Source: Pleurostoma richardsiae (lineage: Eukaryota > Ascomycota > Sordariomycetes > Calosphaeriales > Pleurostomataceae). Taken from it: 64,000 nt of DNA. Position 1 is the stretch's first letter. The number at the start of each line of letters is the position of its first letter. The notes below the pieces were generated by a model, which worked only from the letters and a program-made list of their open reading frames with translations, had not been told where the DNA came from and ran no database searches. This document shows positions 10,786-21,343 of the stretch, one piece after another. The DNA lies in NCBI GenBank assembly GCA_030052745.1, contig JANBVO010000001.1:806001-870000 (forward strand), read 5' to 3'. A program made the position numbers and the translations under genes.

Positions 10786-13254
10786 TGTCGAAATGGTTGG
10801 GAGTGAAGGAGCCTTGTCTGTTCGCAGCCCAGTCTCAATATCCGCAAGCAATTTTGGCAGCCTGACACTCCATCACGTGTCGAGTATGCACGTAACGTTG
10901 CGTCATCAGAGTGCACTGGAAGATCTTCAAGCTCAGAGGAGAGGGTTCAGTCTAGCCTCCAGTCTAGTTCTTGCTAACCTCTCAGAACGCTCACTATCAT
11001 CTCTAATCCCTAGCTTTCTCGAACCCATGGCCACAGTAGTCAAACGTTCTCATGCTGCTGAGCACTTGCATATCGAAGTCCCACAACCAACCCTAATTCA
11101 GGCACAGCTTCATGAAATGTAACTCTCTGAACGTGATACAAAGGAAACCCCTTCACTCCTAATTACTCTTTAGCTCTTAGAATTTGGTTAAGGTCACTTC
11201 TCCGCGAAACAGCCTCTTCATGAGACACCTCACATGCGGTACTCGCCTTCTCTCAGGTATCAGTGGATTTCCGCCTTAGCCTCGTCAAAGGGCTCCGTGG
11301 CCTTCCGAGTGTCATTGCGCCGAGAATTTTTTTCAAGGGCGGCATCCACAGACTTTGCTCTCTATACACTCGCGTCACGCACGTCCGCCTCCATCCACTC
11401 TATTCCCTCTCCCTTGTTGTGCCTCTGATTTATGAGATTGGCTACAACAGTGGAAAAAAGCTGTGGCTGGTAGTTCCTCAAGGGGGGTTTCTGCGGGAAG
11501 TGTCCTGTATATCCGCTATTTATGTATTTCAGGCAGGGGAGGAAGTGAAAGCAGCATAAGGTTGTCTCCTGCTCTAGATGCATGATGACAGGCTTGTTTT
11601 CACCCCCCAGAGATTCTTCGAAGGGATGGGTCAAGGTCGTGGAACGAGCGAACCCGTTCATGCGTTGGCGCTTCCCCACCAGACTTGGAATAATGACACA
11701 TCCCAATGCTCTGGTCGAGCGGCGCCTGGTCCTCTTCCGTTGTCATTGTAGGTCCACTAACTAGTGGGTATCGTACACGTGCAGGAGAGGACAATTCGCC
11801 TACCGGATCGTTCCGAAGGAGATAAAAATTGCGTTGCCAAAGTGGGGAGAATGTGGGACTCTTGCCTGGGGTCAGCGTCAGGGGTTATTCTGATGGTTTA
11901 CCAGAGATCGGTACAGTATCTTGTCTTCTTGTCTAGATATTTAACAGCTTGGATTTACCAGTGACTAATGTGATTCGGATTAGTCCTGCACAGAGCAGGT
12001 AGGGAAAGGAACAAACTCCAGCAGCTCGGGGACATGATGCACACAGCTGCCCAAGGGTGTTCTGCAAAGCCGAGACGCGAGCAGCTCCACGCTCCACTTC
12101 ACAAGATAGAGTTAATTCGGGAAGAGGCTCCTTCGAAACAAGCGTCCTTTGCCGTCTTTCCTATCTTTCCGAACTTCCAGGGCACCATGAGCTGCCTGAA
12201 TAAACCAAGCAGTGCTCGCCTTCTTGGCATGCTGCACCAGTGGTCAGGTTTTCTGCCGTTGATTCGTTGCGGATGCGTCTTTTGCTGCGGGTGTGAAAAA
12301 CTCTGCAAATAGTCTGCTGCCGGAGAGCGAAGGAACCAGCCTAGAAACCCCGAGCATCCGGGTGACCCTCACAGGAGCCGTGGGCTGAGATGCTGATTGA
12401 TAAGATTAGATATTTCCCCTCATCTGTACCGCACAGGTGCTTAAGCATAACGTGGCGCTTTGTTGGGGCGACTGTCTAGGCTTAAACAGGTCCTAGCCGA
12501 TCCACTGCCGCCGGTGGTTTGATCTGATAACCTGGATGTAGGCCGGGCTGGCCGGAAAAGTGAGCGGAATTCACGCGGCTTGGGTGCGGAGAGGCATCCA
12601 GCCGCTCGTATTGCCATTCCCCCTCTCCTCCTTATTCCCTAGCGACCTTGGCAGTGTCATCGGTTACATACAACGGGACCGGTCAAGGAACTACAACAGG
12701 AGCTATTGAATGGACCGTGATGCTCTGGGATCAGAGCCACCATGGATCTTAATTCTGGGGCATCAGTCGGCGGAATCGAGCCGATCACGGAGACGAACGG
12801 CGGAGACGACCGCCGGCTTAGCCTCAACTTGTTGAGCTGATATGCACCAGTTACTGGGATGGTCCTGTTCCTTCCTGTTTATAGCAGCAGCCGGCTTGAT
12901 ATAGACTCGGTCACAGTGCGATGAGGGCGAGGCCTAACGCGTTTTGTCCCTCCGTCTGCTTGGCTCCGGGACAAACAGGTCGCTACGCTGCGTGAGAAAG
13001 CTTTTCCGTATCCCTGACAGTGGAATTCCATGGAGCTGAATCTTAAGGCCCACGGTTGTGTTGTTTGCCAAGCCTCATCCGAGGGACACCGGGTCTCGGT
13101 TTATGATGGTTTCCATCCGACTCCTATATAAACAGGAACTATCCTCGGCATCTTTCTTAGAGGAAAGTTCCTCACCACAGCACTTTCTCTTCTCCTCAAT
13201 CCCCAAGATTTCCAAGACACCAGTCCCTCAAGAGCCAGCCTACCTGTTCTCAAA
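10786..13254. other. 2.5-kb intergenic region with a CGG-rich motif cluster and the CFEM gene promoter
   Basis: No gene is supported. Short frames here lack motifs. The last 500 bp serve as the promoter of the CFEM gene and contain a CGG-rich cluster at about 12768-12820. Confidence 0.55.
13125..13132 (+). promoter_or_regulatory. TATA box of the CFEM gene
   Basis: TATATAAA lies 123 bp before the ATG at 13255. A CT-rich stretch follows, as is usual around fungal transcription starts. This supports the chosen start. Confidence 0.7.
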
Positions 13255-14061
13255 ATGAAGGCCGCTATGATCCTCCCTCTCGCGGGCCTTGCCCTGGGCT
13301 CCGTCATTGAGCAGCGCAACTGTGCCGGGAACAACTGCAACCGCCAGGTCACGGGCACCCGTGCAGGCCTTCTCCCCCTCGCATCCCGGTCGGCCGACTG
13401 CTCCAGCTTCATGGCCATCACGGTCACCCCCACTCCTCGGTAGGTCTCGTTAGCAGACAGTCATCTAAGGCATCCGGAGATCACGATCACTAATGCACCA
13501 TTGTGCAGCACCGTCACCGTGACCTCCTTCGTCCCTGAAGGAGCTACTATCACCTCCGTGGTCGCGAAGCGTGAGGTGGAGGCCCGCCAGGTCACCGTCG
13601 TGCCCAGCGCCATCCCGGCGTACGCGTCTTCCTGCGACGACCGCGCCGAGTACTCGTCCGCCTGCAGCTGCTTCGGCGTCACCGAGTACACCACCACCGT
13701 CCGCGCTCCCCGCACCACTACCACCGTCACTTCCGTCGCCACTGGCTGCTACGAGCGCGGCATGGCCGCCATCCCGACCTGCGCCTACGACTGCTTCGCC
13801 GATCTGCTGCCCAGCTACGGCTGCACGGGCCTGGAGGACATGGCCTGCGAGTGCCCGCAGTTCGAGCCCATCGGCTACGCCGTCACCGACTGCGTGGTCG
13901 ACGCCTGCACGCACGCCGAGGTCGAGGCTATCTTCCCGGCTGCCCAGATGGGTGAGTTTGACCGTTCTCCTGACTGTTTTACGATGACATTGCTGACGCT
14001 TGTCAAAGCTTGCTCTTGCTACGGCGTTGCCAACCCGGCTCCGACCTCGACCTCTGTCTAA
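13255..14061 (+). CDS. Secreted CFEM-domain protein
   Basis: Exons 13255..13439, 13509..13951 and 14009..14061 (introns of 69 and 57 bp) give 226 residues. The first ~16 residues (MKAAMILPLAGLALGS) form a signal peptide. Next comes a Cys-containing N-terminal module, CAGNNCNRQVTGTRAG through SADCSSFMA, then a Thr/Val-rich linker (TVTVTSF). The CFEM domain occupies about residues 145-215: IPTCAYDCFADLLPSYGC, EDMACECPQ and DCVVDACTHAE. The Asp two residues before the central CxC (DMACEC) is where Rbt5/Csa2-type CFEM proteins ligate heme iron. The last exon adds ACSCYGVANPAPTSTSV and then stops; no GPI-anchor signal is present, so a soluble secreted form is likely. Possible roles are heme or iron capture, wall-associated functions or host interaction; the sequence does not decide between them. 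A strong TATA box suggests regulated, potentially high expression. Confidence 0.9.
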
Positions 14062-15224
14062 GGCGGTCAGGGACCGTGCTGCAGTCTTCTGAGCTGCAGT
14101 CTGCAGGAACACCCAGGACGCGGGTGGAACCCTGCCTGAGTGAGGGAATTTTCTATTCGACGCCGTAACTCTTGCAGCTCCGGCGGTTGTGCCTTCAAAC
14201 ACGGGATTGGGTGGTTGGTGTGAAGAACAAGATGCTACATGTACCTACGCTTAACGCCTTATGCACCCCAAAAATGACGAGATGCCCTCCACGTGTGTTT
14301 AAGATGCAAGTCTGTTGAATCGGAAGAGGCCAAAGTTAAGCATATTTTCTTGCCGAAGCTTGACTTGGGCGTGATTTTGTTTTGCACCGGCTCCGCTCCC
14401 CTGCATGTCGTTGCATTTAGCAAACAACTAGCCTGCCACACCATCAGGAATGACCCGTTCCTTGCTCCCTACCTTAGTTAGTGTGCCTTGGTAGCTTGTG
14501 TACTTATTCCTGGATTATTTCGGCTTTGTTGAACGGTGGCTGGGGGCCTTCGAGCCTCGCTAGTGCCTGGAGCCTGGAGCGCCTGGGACTCCTTCAGAAT
14601 CCCGAAGTGCGAAACTGCCCGGTCGACGCTGCCGGCCATTATCATTCGATATCCATAGAATCTACCATTATGTTATCGTGACAAGGGCTAGATGATAACA
14701 TTCCATGGCTTTTCTAGTTGATACTACTTTTTGCGTTACCGCCACACTGCTACCCGAAAAGAACACCCAGCCAGGCATGTGAAGTCTCTTGCATTACAGA
14801 AGAGAAGAGGACAATTAAGCGCAAAGCCCTGAGAGTTCTGGCGCGTGCAGGCTCCGGGCCTGAGCGGCTGGACACACCAAGTGCCCAGATCTTGTGATCG
14901 TTGACCTTGCTGATGAGGAGACTGCATGTGGATAAACAGATACGCCCGATTGCATCTAATGCAAGTAAGACTGCACGAATCATTGGTTGCTGGACCAGCC
15001 TTCAAGGCAGCCATTTCACACAACGTGCGGACGCATGACAAGCTTGAGGCTGCTTGTTGACGTCCAATAGGACTCTAGTCCCCTCACTACGAGTTGGTGC
15101 TGGACTAAAAATGAGAAAATGCCCTTGATCCCTTCGTTCCTTTTGAGCAGCGTCTGACGTATTTGCTGCTGCCATCACTCAAGTGCCAAATGAAAGGTTG
15201 CCGTTTGATGCAAAACGCGCCCCC
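14062..15224. other. 1.2-kb intergenic region, nothing definable
   Basis: No gene, repeat or structural RNA was recognised between the CFEM gene and the NACHT-ankyrin gene. Confidence 0.55.
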
Positions 15225-18128
15225 ATGGACCCTCTGAGCATTACTGTCAGTGTCATAGCCGTCATCCAGGCTACCAATAAGGCACTGTCGATCTGTTTTG
15301 GCATCCGCGCTGCATATGCCAAGGCGCCTTCTGAACTGGTGCACCTAATAGAGGAGACCAAGGCCCTGCGCGATATCCTGGAAGCACTACAGTTTGCCCT
15401 CGAGGGAATCTTATCGTCTCCAAGGAGCGAGAAAACCGGAGTTTCGGACATTTTCTGGACCCCAGTCCGCAAAGCTGTAGGCGACTGTCAGCTCGTGTTG
15501 ACCGACCTAGAACGGCAGCTCGAGGGGTTCAGTGCGCCGCAGACATTAGGTTCTGGGACCAAAAGGGGAGTTCTAACTGCGGCGTTGCGCTTGTACTTCA
15601 AGGGACGTGAATTGGGTGACCTCCTAGAGCGGATTGAGAGGTGTAAATCCAGGCTCAGCCTTGCCATCACTGCTCACCAGTCGTAAGCTTTCATAAACGC
15701 ATCGTGCTTTTAGCTGGTCTTTTCTGATGGGGACTTATTAATGTGTAGTGTTTTTCTTCTCGACATCCGGAAAACCACAATAACGTGGCAGGATCGACTG
15801 GAGGCTACAACAACAAGGATCGAAAGGATGGTGGAGACATTGACACCAAAACGAACTGGTATGTCTCCGTGTTCGATTATACTGTCTAGAATTCCCACTT
15901 GACATATTTGCAGAATACCACGAAGTAGCTAAATGGCTGTCACCATATTCTCCCCGTGAAAGCCACCAGAGCGCGGTGCAACTCCATCAAGCAGGGACGA
16001 GTGGGTGGCTTGTCAACTCTAGCTTATTCAACGAGTGGTTCCGTGGCGGCACTAGTCTTCTCTGGCTGAATGGATACCGTAAGTGTTCTTGTCCCAGTGA
16101 AAGCGATGGATATTATGATCGGAACAAAGCTGAAGTGGCGACCCCCAGCTGGCTCTGGGAAGACAATATTGTTGTGAGCATGACCCAAATATAGTGCCTA
16201 AAAGCTATTTACTGAGTAGGCTTCTTCTAGCTCGCACGTTACAGAGTTCATCATGAACTCCACATCCGAGCTTGACCCGGAGACATTGGTAGCGTATGCC
16301 TACTGTGACTTCCGCAACCCAGAATCGTGCGATCTAAACAATATCTTTGGGTCACTCCTTGCTCAATGCTGTGTCGCTCTGAACTTCTTCCCACAAGCTC
16401 TTCTGGATGCTTATAGGGCATCTCAAGAGGCAGGACACGGGAATGGGCCCCCTCTTGATCTGTTGAAGGCTTGTATGGCTAGTATTGTCTCTGACCACAA
16501 GGCATACATCCTTGTCGACGCTCTTGACGAGAGCACCGACCCAGCAAGTCTTGTTACGCCCTTGAAAGATCTATGTCTCAAACACATAGCCACGCAGGCG
16601 AAGGTTTTCGTCACCGGACGCAACATCGAGATCCTGGAAGAGTCGCTCGGATCCGTACCTCGACTAACTCTTAGCAACTACGCGAAGGATATTGGCGACG
16701 ACATTCGCACATATATCGGTAGCCGGCTACAGTCCGATCGAAGATTACAATGGCTCAGTTCCGATATTCAAAACCATATATCCGCTTCGCTCAATCAGAG
16801 ATCAGATTCCATGTATGGACCCTGTCAAGAACGTAAGCCTTGGCTAATTCCACTGTAGGTTTCGTTGGGTGCAATGCCAACTTGATTCAATATCCTCGTT
16901 AAGGACAGTGAAAGCCGTTCGAAAGGCGCTTGATGACCTTCCTCAAGGGCTTGAGGATACATATCGGCGAATTCTGTCTCAAGTACCACGAGGAGATGTG
17001 CCAGTGTTGCGGCATATTCTGGAATGGCTCTGCTTTTCTGTCATGCCTATTAAACTCACAGAACTGTACGAAGCAATCGGGATAGAGCCCGGAACCGAGA
17101 GTATTGACCCCGAGGCTCGGCTGAGAGATCCCCAGGATATTCTCGCGTTAGGAAACAGTCTCTTCAGCGTTTCTGACGATGGCAGAATTCATTTCGCCCA
17201 TTTGTCAGTCCGGGACTACATCCTATCGCTCGACGGCCGCCAGGATCTGTCAATCCCAGAGTTTAGACTGAGCTCTCAGCCAGCTAACCAGCGACTAGCA
17301 GAGATCTGTTTGACGTACCTCTGTCTTAAAGACTTTGCAAATGGACCAAGAGATACTGCCGATGAGTATGTCGAGAGGCTCCAACAGTATCCGCTGCTTA
17401 AATATGCTTCGGTCGCGTGGTCATACCACGCAAAGGCGACTAGCCGGGACAGCATGGCTCCCGAGCTGGAAGCCCTCATATTGAAGTTCTTGAGCCCAGA
17501 GCGGAGGCAGAGCTTCATGTCGTGGGTACAAGTGCTGAACGCGAACTACGACTTTAAATGGAACGTCTACCCGAGGCACGCAACGCCACTGTACTATGCT
17601 GCATCTTTTGGCCTCACTGGGATCGTGCAGAGCCTTGTCTCAGAGGAAGTAGATCTTGATGCACCTGGAAGTCGCTTCGGAGGAACAGCTGTGCATGCCG
17701 CGGCGTACCGCTCCCACTTTCCAGCTCTAAAAGTCCTCCTAGACGCTGGAGCTGATGCTACCAAAGCTGACTTCGAGCGGGTCACGCCCCTGCACTCGGC
17801 GGCCGCCAACGGCGATCTTGAAGTGATGCGCCTCTTGTTAAAATTTGGGGCGAAAGTCGATGCCAAAGACGGCATGGGCGAGACAGCGTACGATTGGGCC
17901 AGGGGAGCGGGTCAGATGGAAGCAGCTGAGCTGGTCAGGACGCAGGTTGAAGACCGGGATTATGAGAATATGAAGGGAGACAACGAAGGGTGCTCTCCAC
18001 CGCTTGGGCCTATTTCCCCCGAAGCAGGTGTTCCTTACTTCCCAGACTTCTACGGCAACCGGTCAGGCCTGAATTCTTCAGTTATCGTCCAAATTGAAGT
18101 AGAGGGACACACCACTCCTGTGCTATAA
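15225..18128 (+). CDS. NACHT-ankyrin STAND (fungal NLR-like) protein
   Basis: Six exons give 869 residues: 15225..15682, 15749..15858, 15914..16078, 16149..16173, 16231..16812 and 16859..18128. The N-terminal ~150 residues, starting MDPLSITVSVIAVIQATNKAL, match the fungal STAND N-terminal helical domain. The NACHT domain follows: LLWLNGYPGSGKTIL (Walker A) is assembled over three exons, and a 25-nt microexon carries most of it. Walker B is AYILVDALDES, and the later FRWVQCQLDSI and LPQGLEDTYRRIL motifs are typical of the family. The C-terminus holds about four ankyrin repeats (residues ~690-810; for example TPLYYAASFGLTGIVQSLV, TAVHAAAYRSHFPALKVLL and TPLHSAAANGDLEVMRLLL). Such proteins are NTP-driven switches linked to allorecognition and innate defence. 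The ATG at 15225 begins the conserved domain. The fifth intron, at 46 bp, is near the minimum size; it is chosen because it restores the family phrase FRWVQCQLD. Confidence 0.9.
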
Positions 18129-18645
18129 TTAGTTAGAGTACTGCTATTCGCTCTACGCCTTCCCCCCCAGGCCCTCTACTCTGGAGAAGTGACAGGTTTC
18201 ACGTCTCCTACTACCTGCACACCCCTTAAGTTAAGTTCATAGTCTCCCATCCCACTTGTCTTGTTAATCCACTTATATGAACTTTTGGAGCCTACCTAAC
18301 TTGTTAATATGAAGGGGGCATTAGGAATAAACTGTGAAGCTCTAGAGTACGTCACTTCTCCCATATATACTCTAGTATTAAAAGAAGGTCAGTACGATAA
18401 ACATCTATACCTCCGTAGGAAGATATAGTCACCCTGTGCACGATGCTGCGCCGTGGCTTAATAGTAGCAAAGGTTGTATCGAGAGATCATTCGCGCGGTC
18501 GCAAGCCAACTGATGAACAGCTTTGCAGTTTTCGGCGTATTAACACCAGCGGACAGTTGGTCATTATCGCCGGCTCAGTCCTAAAATCGCTACTAGCGTG
18601 ATTGATCTCACCCTGGCACTCGTCCTTTCCCCCCGTTTTGACTAC
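18129..18645. other. 517-bp AT-rich convergent intergenic region
   Basis: It lies between the 3' ends of the NACHT-ankyrin gene and the MFS gene. It is AT-richer than its surroundings around 18220-18430. No gene is visible. Confidence 0.5.
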
Positions 18646-20242
18646 TCAATACAAATACCGATACTCGGGGTGGTAATCCCCCAGCCTTGCAACCTCCTCC
18701 GGCGTCTTCCCGACCAGGACGTGATCCCTCTCACCGCGGTTCCGCTTCTTGTTCTCCCTCCTCAGTAGCAAGGCCGTCATCAAGAACATGCAGCCCGACC
18801 AGAAGACGAAGCCCAGCGTCACACCGTGACCGAGCCTATAACGTGGCGCATCCTGCGTGCGGTACAGGAAGGAGCTGAAGATGCCGGCGCAGTTGCCCAG
18901 CGTCATGCTCGTGCCCTGGCCGGCGGCCCGCTTGTAGTGCGAGGGCAGGTTGTTCGGCATCCACGAGATGGGGATGCCCACCGCCACGTACAAACCACAC
19001 GCGACGATGATGCAGCCCGCGTACTGCGCCCCGGCGCCGTACTGCGGCGTCCCAAGCAGGATGGCGTATCCCGTACAGGCGACGGCACAACCTGCGACGG
19101 CGAAGTAGCCGCGGTACCCCGTTCTGTCGGAGAGCTTTGCGACGATCAGGTAGACAACGGCGCCGCAAGCGTAGCAGGGAATGGTCAGCAGGTTGGTGTG
19201 AATGCCGCTGTAGCCGAGTGCGTTGATGATGGTAGGCAGGAAGGTGCTGTAGCCGTACAACATGACGGTCACGCCGATCTGGGCCGTGGCAAGGGTCCAC
19301 ACCTTCCAGTCCTTCCAGGCCTCGAGGCACTGCTGCCAATCGATGCGGTCCTTCTCACCTTCCATGCCGAGGTGAGTGCCGTCCAGCCGGCGTCGGACCG
19401 GGGTGAAGGACTTCTCGCGCTCGCTAAGATATTTAGCGTCGTAGGGGTCGTTGGCGAGGACGAAGTACGCCACGCAGCCTAGAATGGTGGTTGGGATACC
19501 CTCGAGGATCATGAGCCACCGCCAGGCCGAGTAGCCTTGAATCCCATCCATGTGGCCGATAGCGTATCCGATTAGGCCACCGCACGAGCCGGAGACGGCT
19601 GAGGCGGCAAAGAGGAAGAATATGCGAACGGCGAGTTCGCGGCGACGGTAGAAGAACGTCAGGTAGAAGCAGATGGCGGGGAAGTAACCAGCCTCGAAGA
19701 TGCCGAGCAGTAGCCTCATCGCAATCAGCTGGCCTTTGTTTTGGACGAAACCTGTGCACATCGAGACGATACCCCAGCCGATGCTGATGGCTGGAATGAA
19801 CCGCTTGGGTTGAACCATTTTGAGGACCAAGTTGGTCGGTAGCTCGAAGGTCACATAGGTGACAAAAAGCATCGAGACACAGAGCTGGTACTCGTTTCCG
19901 TGTAGGCCGAGGTCACGTTCTAGATGGTATAGTCGAGCGTTGCCTGTTTCCATGTCAGTCAGCAACTGTCAGAGTCCGACTTAGTTTGAGAGCAGTAATG
20001 ATAACTTGGGACCTACCGATGTTCACGCGGTCTAGAAACGACAGAATGTAAAGGCAGATGAGAATAGGAAAGATGTGAAGATCGAGCTTGCGGACCATTC
20101 TGGCCTCTTCCTCAGGGGTCATGTCATGGTCGTCAGGTTCCCTGGCCTTCTCAATAGCAAAATCTGAGTGCTCAGCCTGAATCTTCGCGTCGAGGTCGAC
20201 GGCGGCGACACTGCGGTCGGAAGGTGTTTGATCAATGGACAT
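18646..20242 (-). CDS. MFS transporter, Dal5/anion:cation symporter type
   Basis: Exons 20242..20017 and 19943..18646 (intron 73 bp) give 507 residues. The N-terminal cytosolic region (~65 residues) ends in EEEARMVRKLDLHIFPILICLYILSFLDRVNIGNARLY, the signature of the allantoate permease (Dal5) family, whose members import carboxylates, vitamins or small nitrogen compounds. About 12 hydrophobic segments follow, with ISWMPNNLPSHYKRAAGQG late in the protein, as usual in this family. The C-terminus ends PEEVARLGDYHPEYRYLY. The substrate cannot be told from sequence. It is divergent from a Baeyer-Villiger-type monooxygenase across a 1.1-kb promoter that carries the composite inverted repeat at 20820-20847, so the two may be co-regulated and the carrier may import the monooxygenase substrate or export its product. 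Confidence 0.9.
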
Positions 20243-20819
20243 CTTGACCCTGTTGTCCAATACAGGATGTGTTGAAAATTCGCTTCCGGTTCAAGATTGG
20301 TTGATGAGCTTGAAAGCCAGTTAGAGCATTCAAGGTCGAAGTGTAAGATAGGTGATCGACAAGGCTCTCTATATACCTGTATGATGCTCACACTTCGGTA
20401 ACCTCGCCCATGGGGTTTACTGGGGACTGCTGCAACCAAAGCCGGACGCCGACAGCCCAGGACACCTGGTCGCGGCACTGCCTTTGGGCGTTAGCAAGAT
20501 GAGGGAGATGAAAACCCCAGTCAATTGCCAAGTCTGGGGTTTCCCCAAGATCCACCCAGTCAAATTTGCGGGGTTGGAGTAATCTATACAGCGTACTCGT
20601 GAGATGTGTTTCATGGGAGGCCAGACCTTCCTGTAGCAGAACAGACAATGAACCGTAGCCAAAGAGAAAGAGAGGATTCTCACCAGAGCTAGGTTGGTAT
20701 GGGTCACATGTGCCATCGCCGCCGCGAGTCATTCGGACTTGTTGGGCAGCTGAACCCCAGATTCGACTAAGGATGGTCTAGTATAGAGACTAAAGTTGTT
20801 ATGGGGGGGGCAGGGGAAA

Positions 20820-20847
20820 CCATCGGCAACGGACCATAGCCGATGGG
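20820..20847. promoter_or_regulatory. Composite inverted repeat, copy 1
   Basis: CCATCGGCAACGG, one base, then CCATAGCCGATGGG. The outer arms CCATCGGC and GCCGATGG are exact inverted complements. The same two blocks recur at 41580-41615 in another divergent promoter. Size, symmetry and CGG content suggest a binding site for a dimeric Zn2Cys6-type regulator; that is inference. Confidence 0.6.
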
Positions 20848-21250
20848 AGACAAGGGTCCATGCTCCGGTTGCCGGGCATTGTGTCTGTCGGAGTCTATTG
20901 CCTACGGTGCTCAACATCAATACGAAGCCCGCCTCTGTAGACTAATTTGTCTCCGTCGGCTGTGGCCCAAGGACCGGCGAGCGATGCCACCCGTGATGGA
21001 GGATCCGTGGGCATGGTAACATGGGCCACACGGCGGCCGGCTGTCAATATGCAACCGGAGGTTCGGCACCGGGATGGAATGCAACGCTCGGTGCGCGCCA
21101 ACATTGTTGATGAAAAATATCAGGACAGAGAAAAGCCAAGTCGTACGATTTTGGACATCAAGATATCTCATAAGAAGTTGGTCTGGTGAGACTTGCCAGA
21201 TATCTCGAGTATATAGCCTCGCTCAGAACAGGGCTACATAGGATCAAACG

Positions 21251-21300
21251 GTGAGTACCATCAATTGGAAACGAATCGACGTCCCTAACCAATATCAAAG
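21251..21300 (+). other. Probable 5'-UTR intron of the monooxygenase gene
   Basis: A strong donor (GTGAGT at 21251), a CTAAC branch-like site near 21286 and an acceptor AAAG ending at 21300 define a 50-bp intron. It lies between the TATA box at 21210 and the ATG at 21344. Confidence 0.6.
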
Positions 21301-21343
21301 CGTCATCTTGCCTTTGATCGTTACGGCTAACTCAGACTCTGTG

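Larger units (their letters stand above)
20243..21343. promoter_or_regulatory. Divergent promoter between MFS and monooxygenase genes
   Basis: Both sides have a TATA box: TATATA on the minus strand near 20370 for the transporter, and TATATAG at 21210-21216 for the monooxygenase. A G-rich run (20803-20810) lies just before the composite inverted repeat at 20820-20847. No gene is seen inside. Confidence 0.65.

Noticed and set aside
13571-13987. Pro/Ser/Arg-rich plus-strand frame
   Set aside because: A shifted-frame shadow of the CFEM gene; the true frame has ordered cysteines and spliced introns.
16813-16858. Alternative donor at 16833 in the NACHT-ankyrin gene
   Set aside because: It would add MYGPCQE-like residues and break the conserved FRWVQCQLD junction; the donor at 16813 is preferred although the intron is only 46 bp.
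18190-18450. AT-rich patch considered as a mutated repeat remnant
   Set aside because: No repeat copy, terminal repeats or coding remnant could be seen.
18826-19482. 218-codon plus-strand frame
   Set aside because: Antisense to the Dal5-type transporter; composition mirrors its codons.
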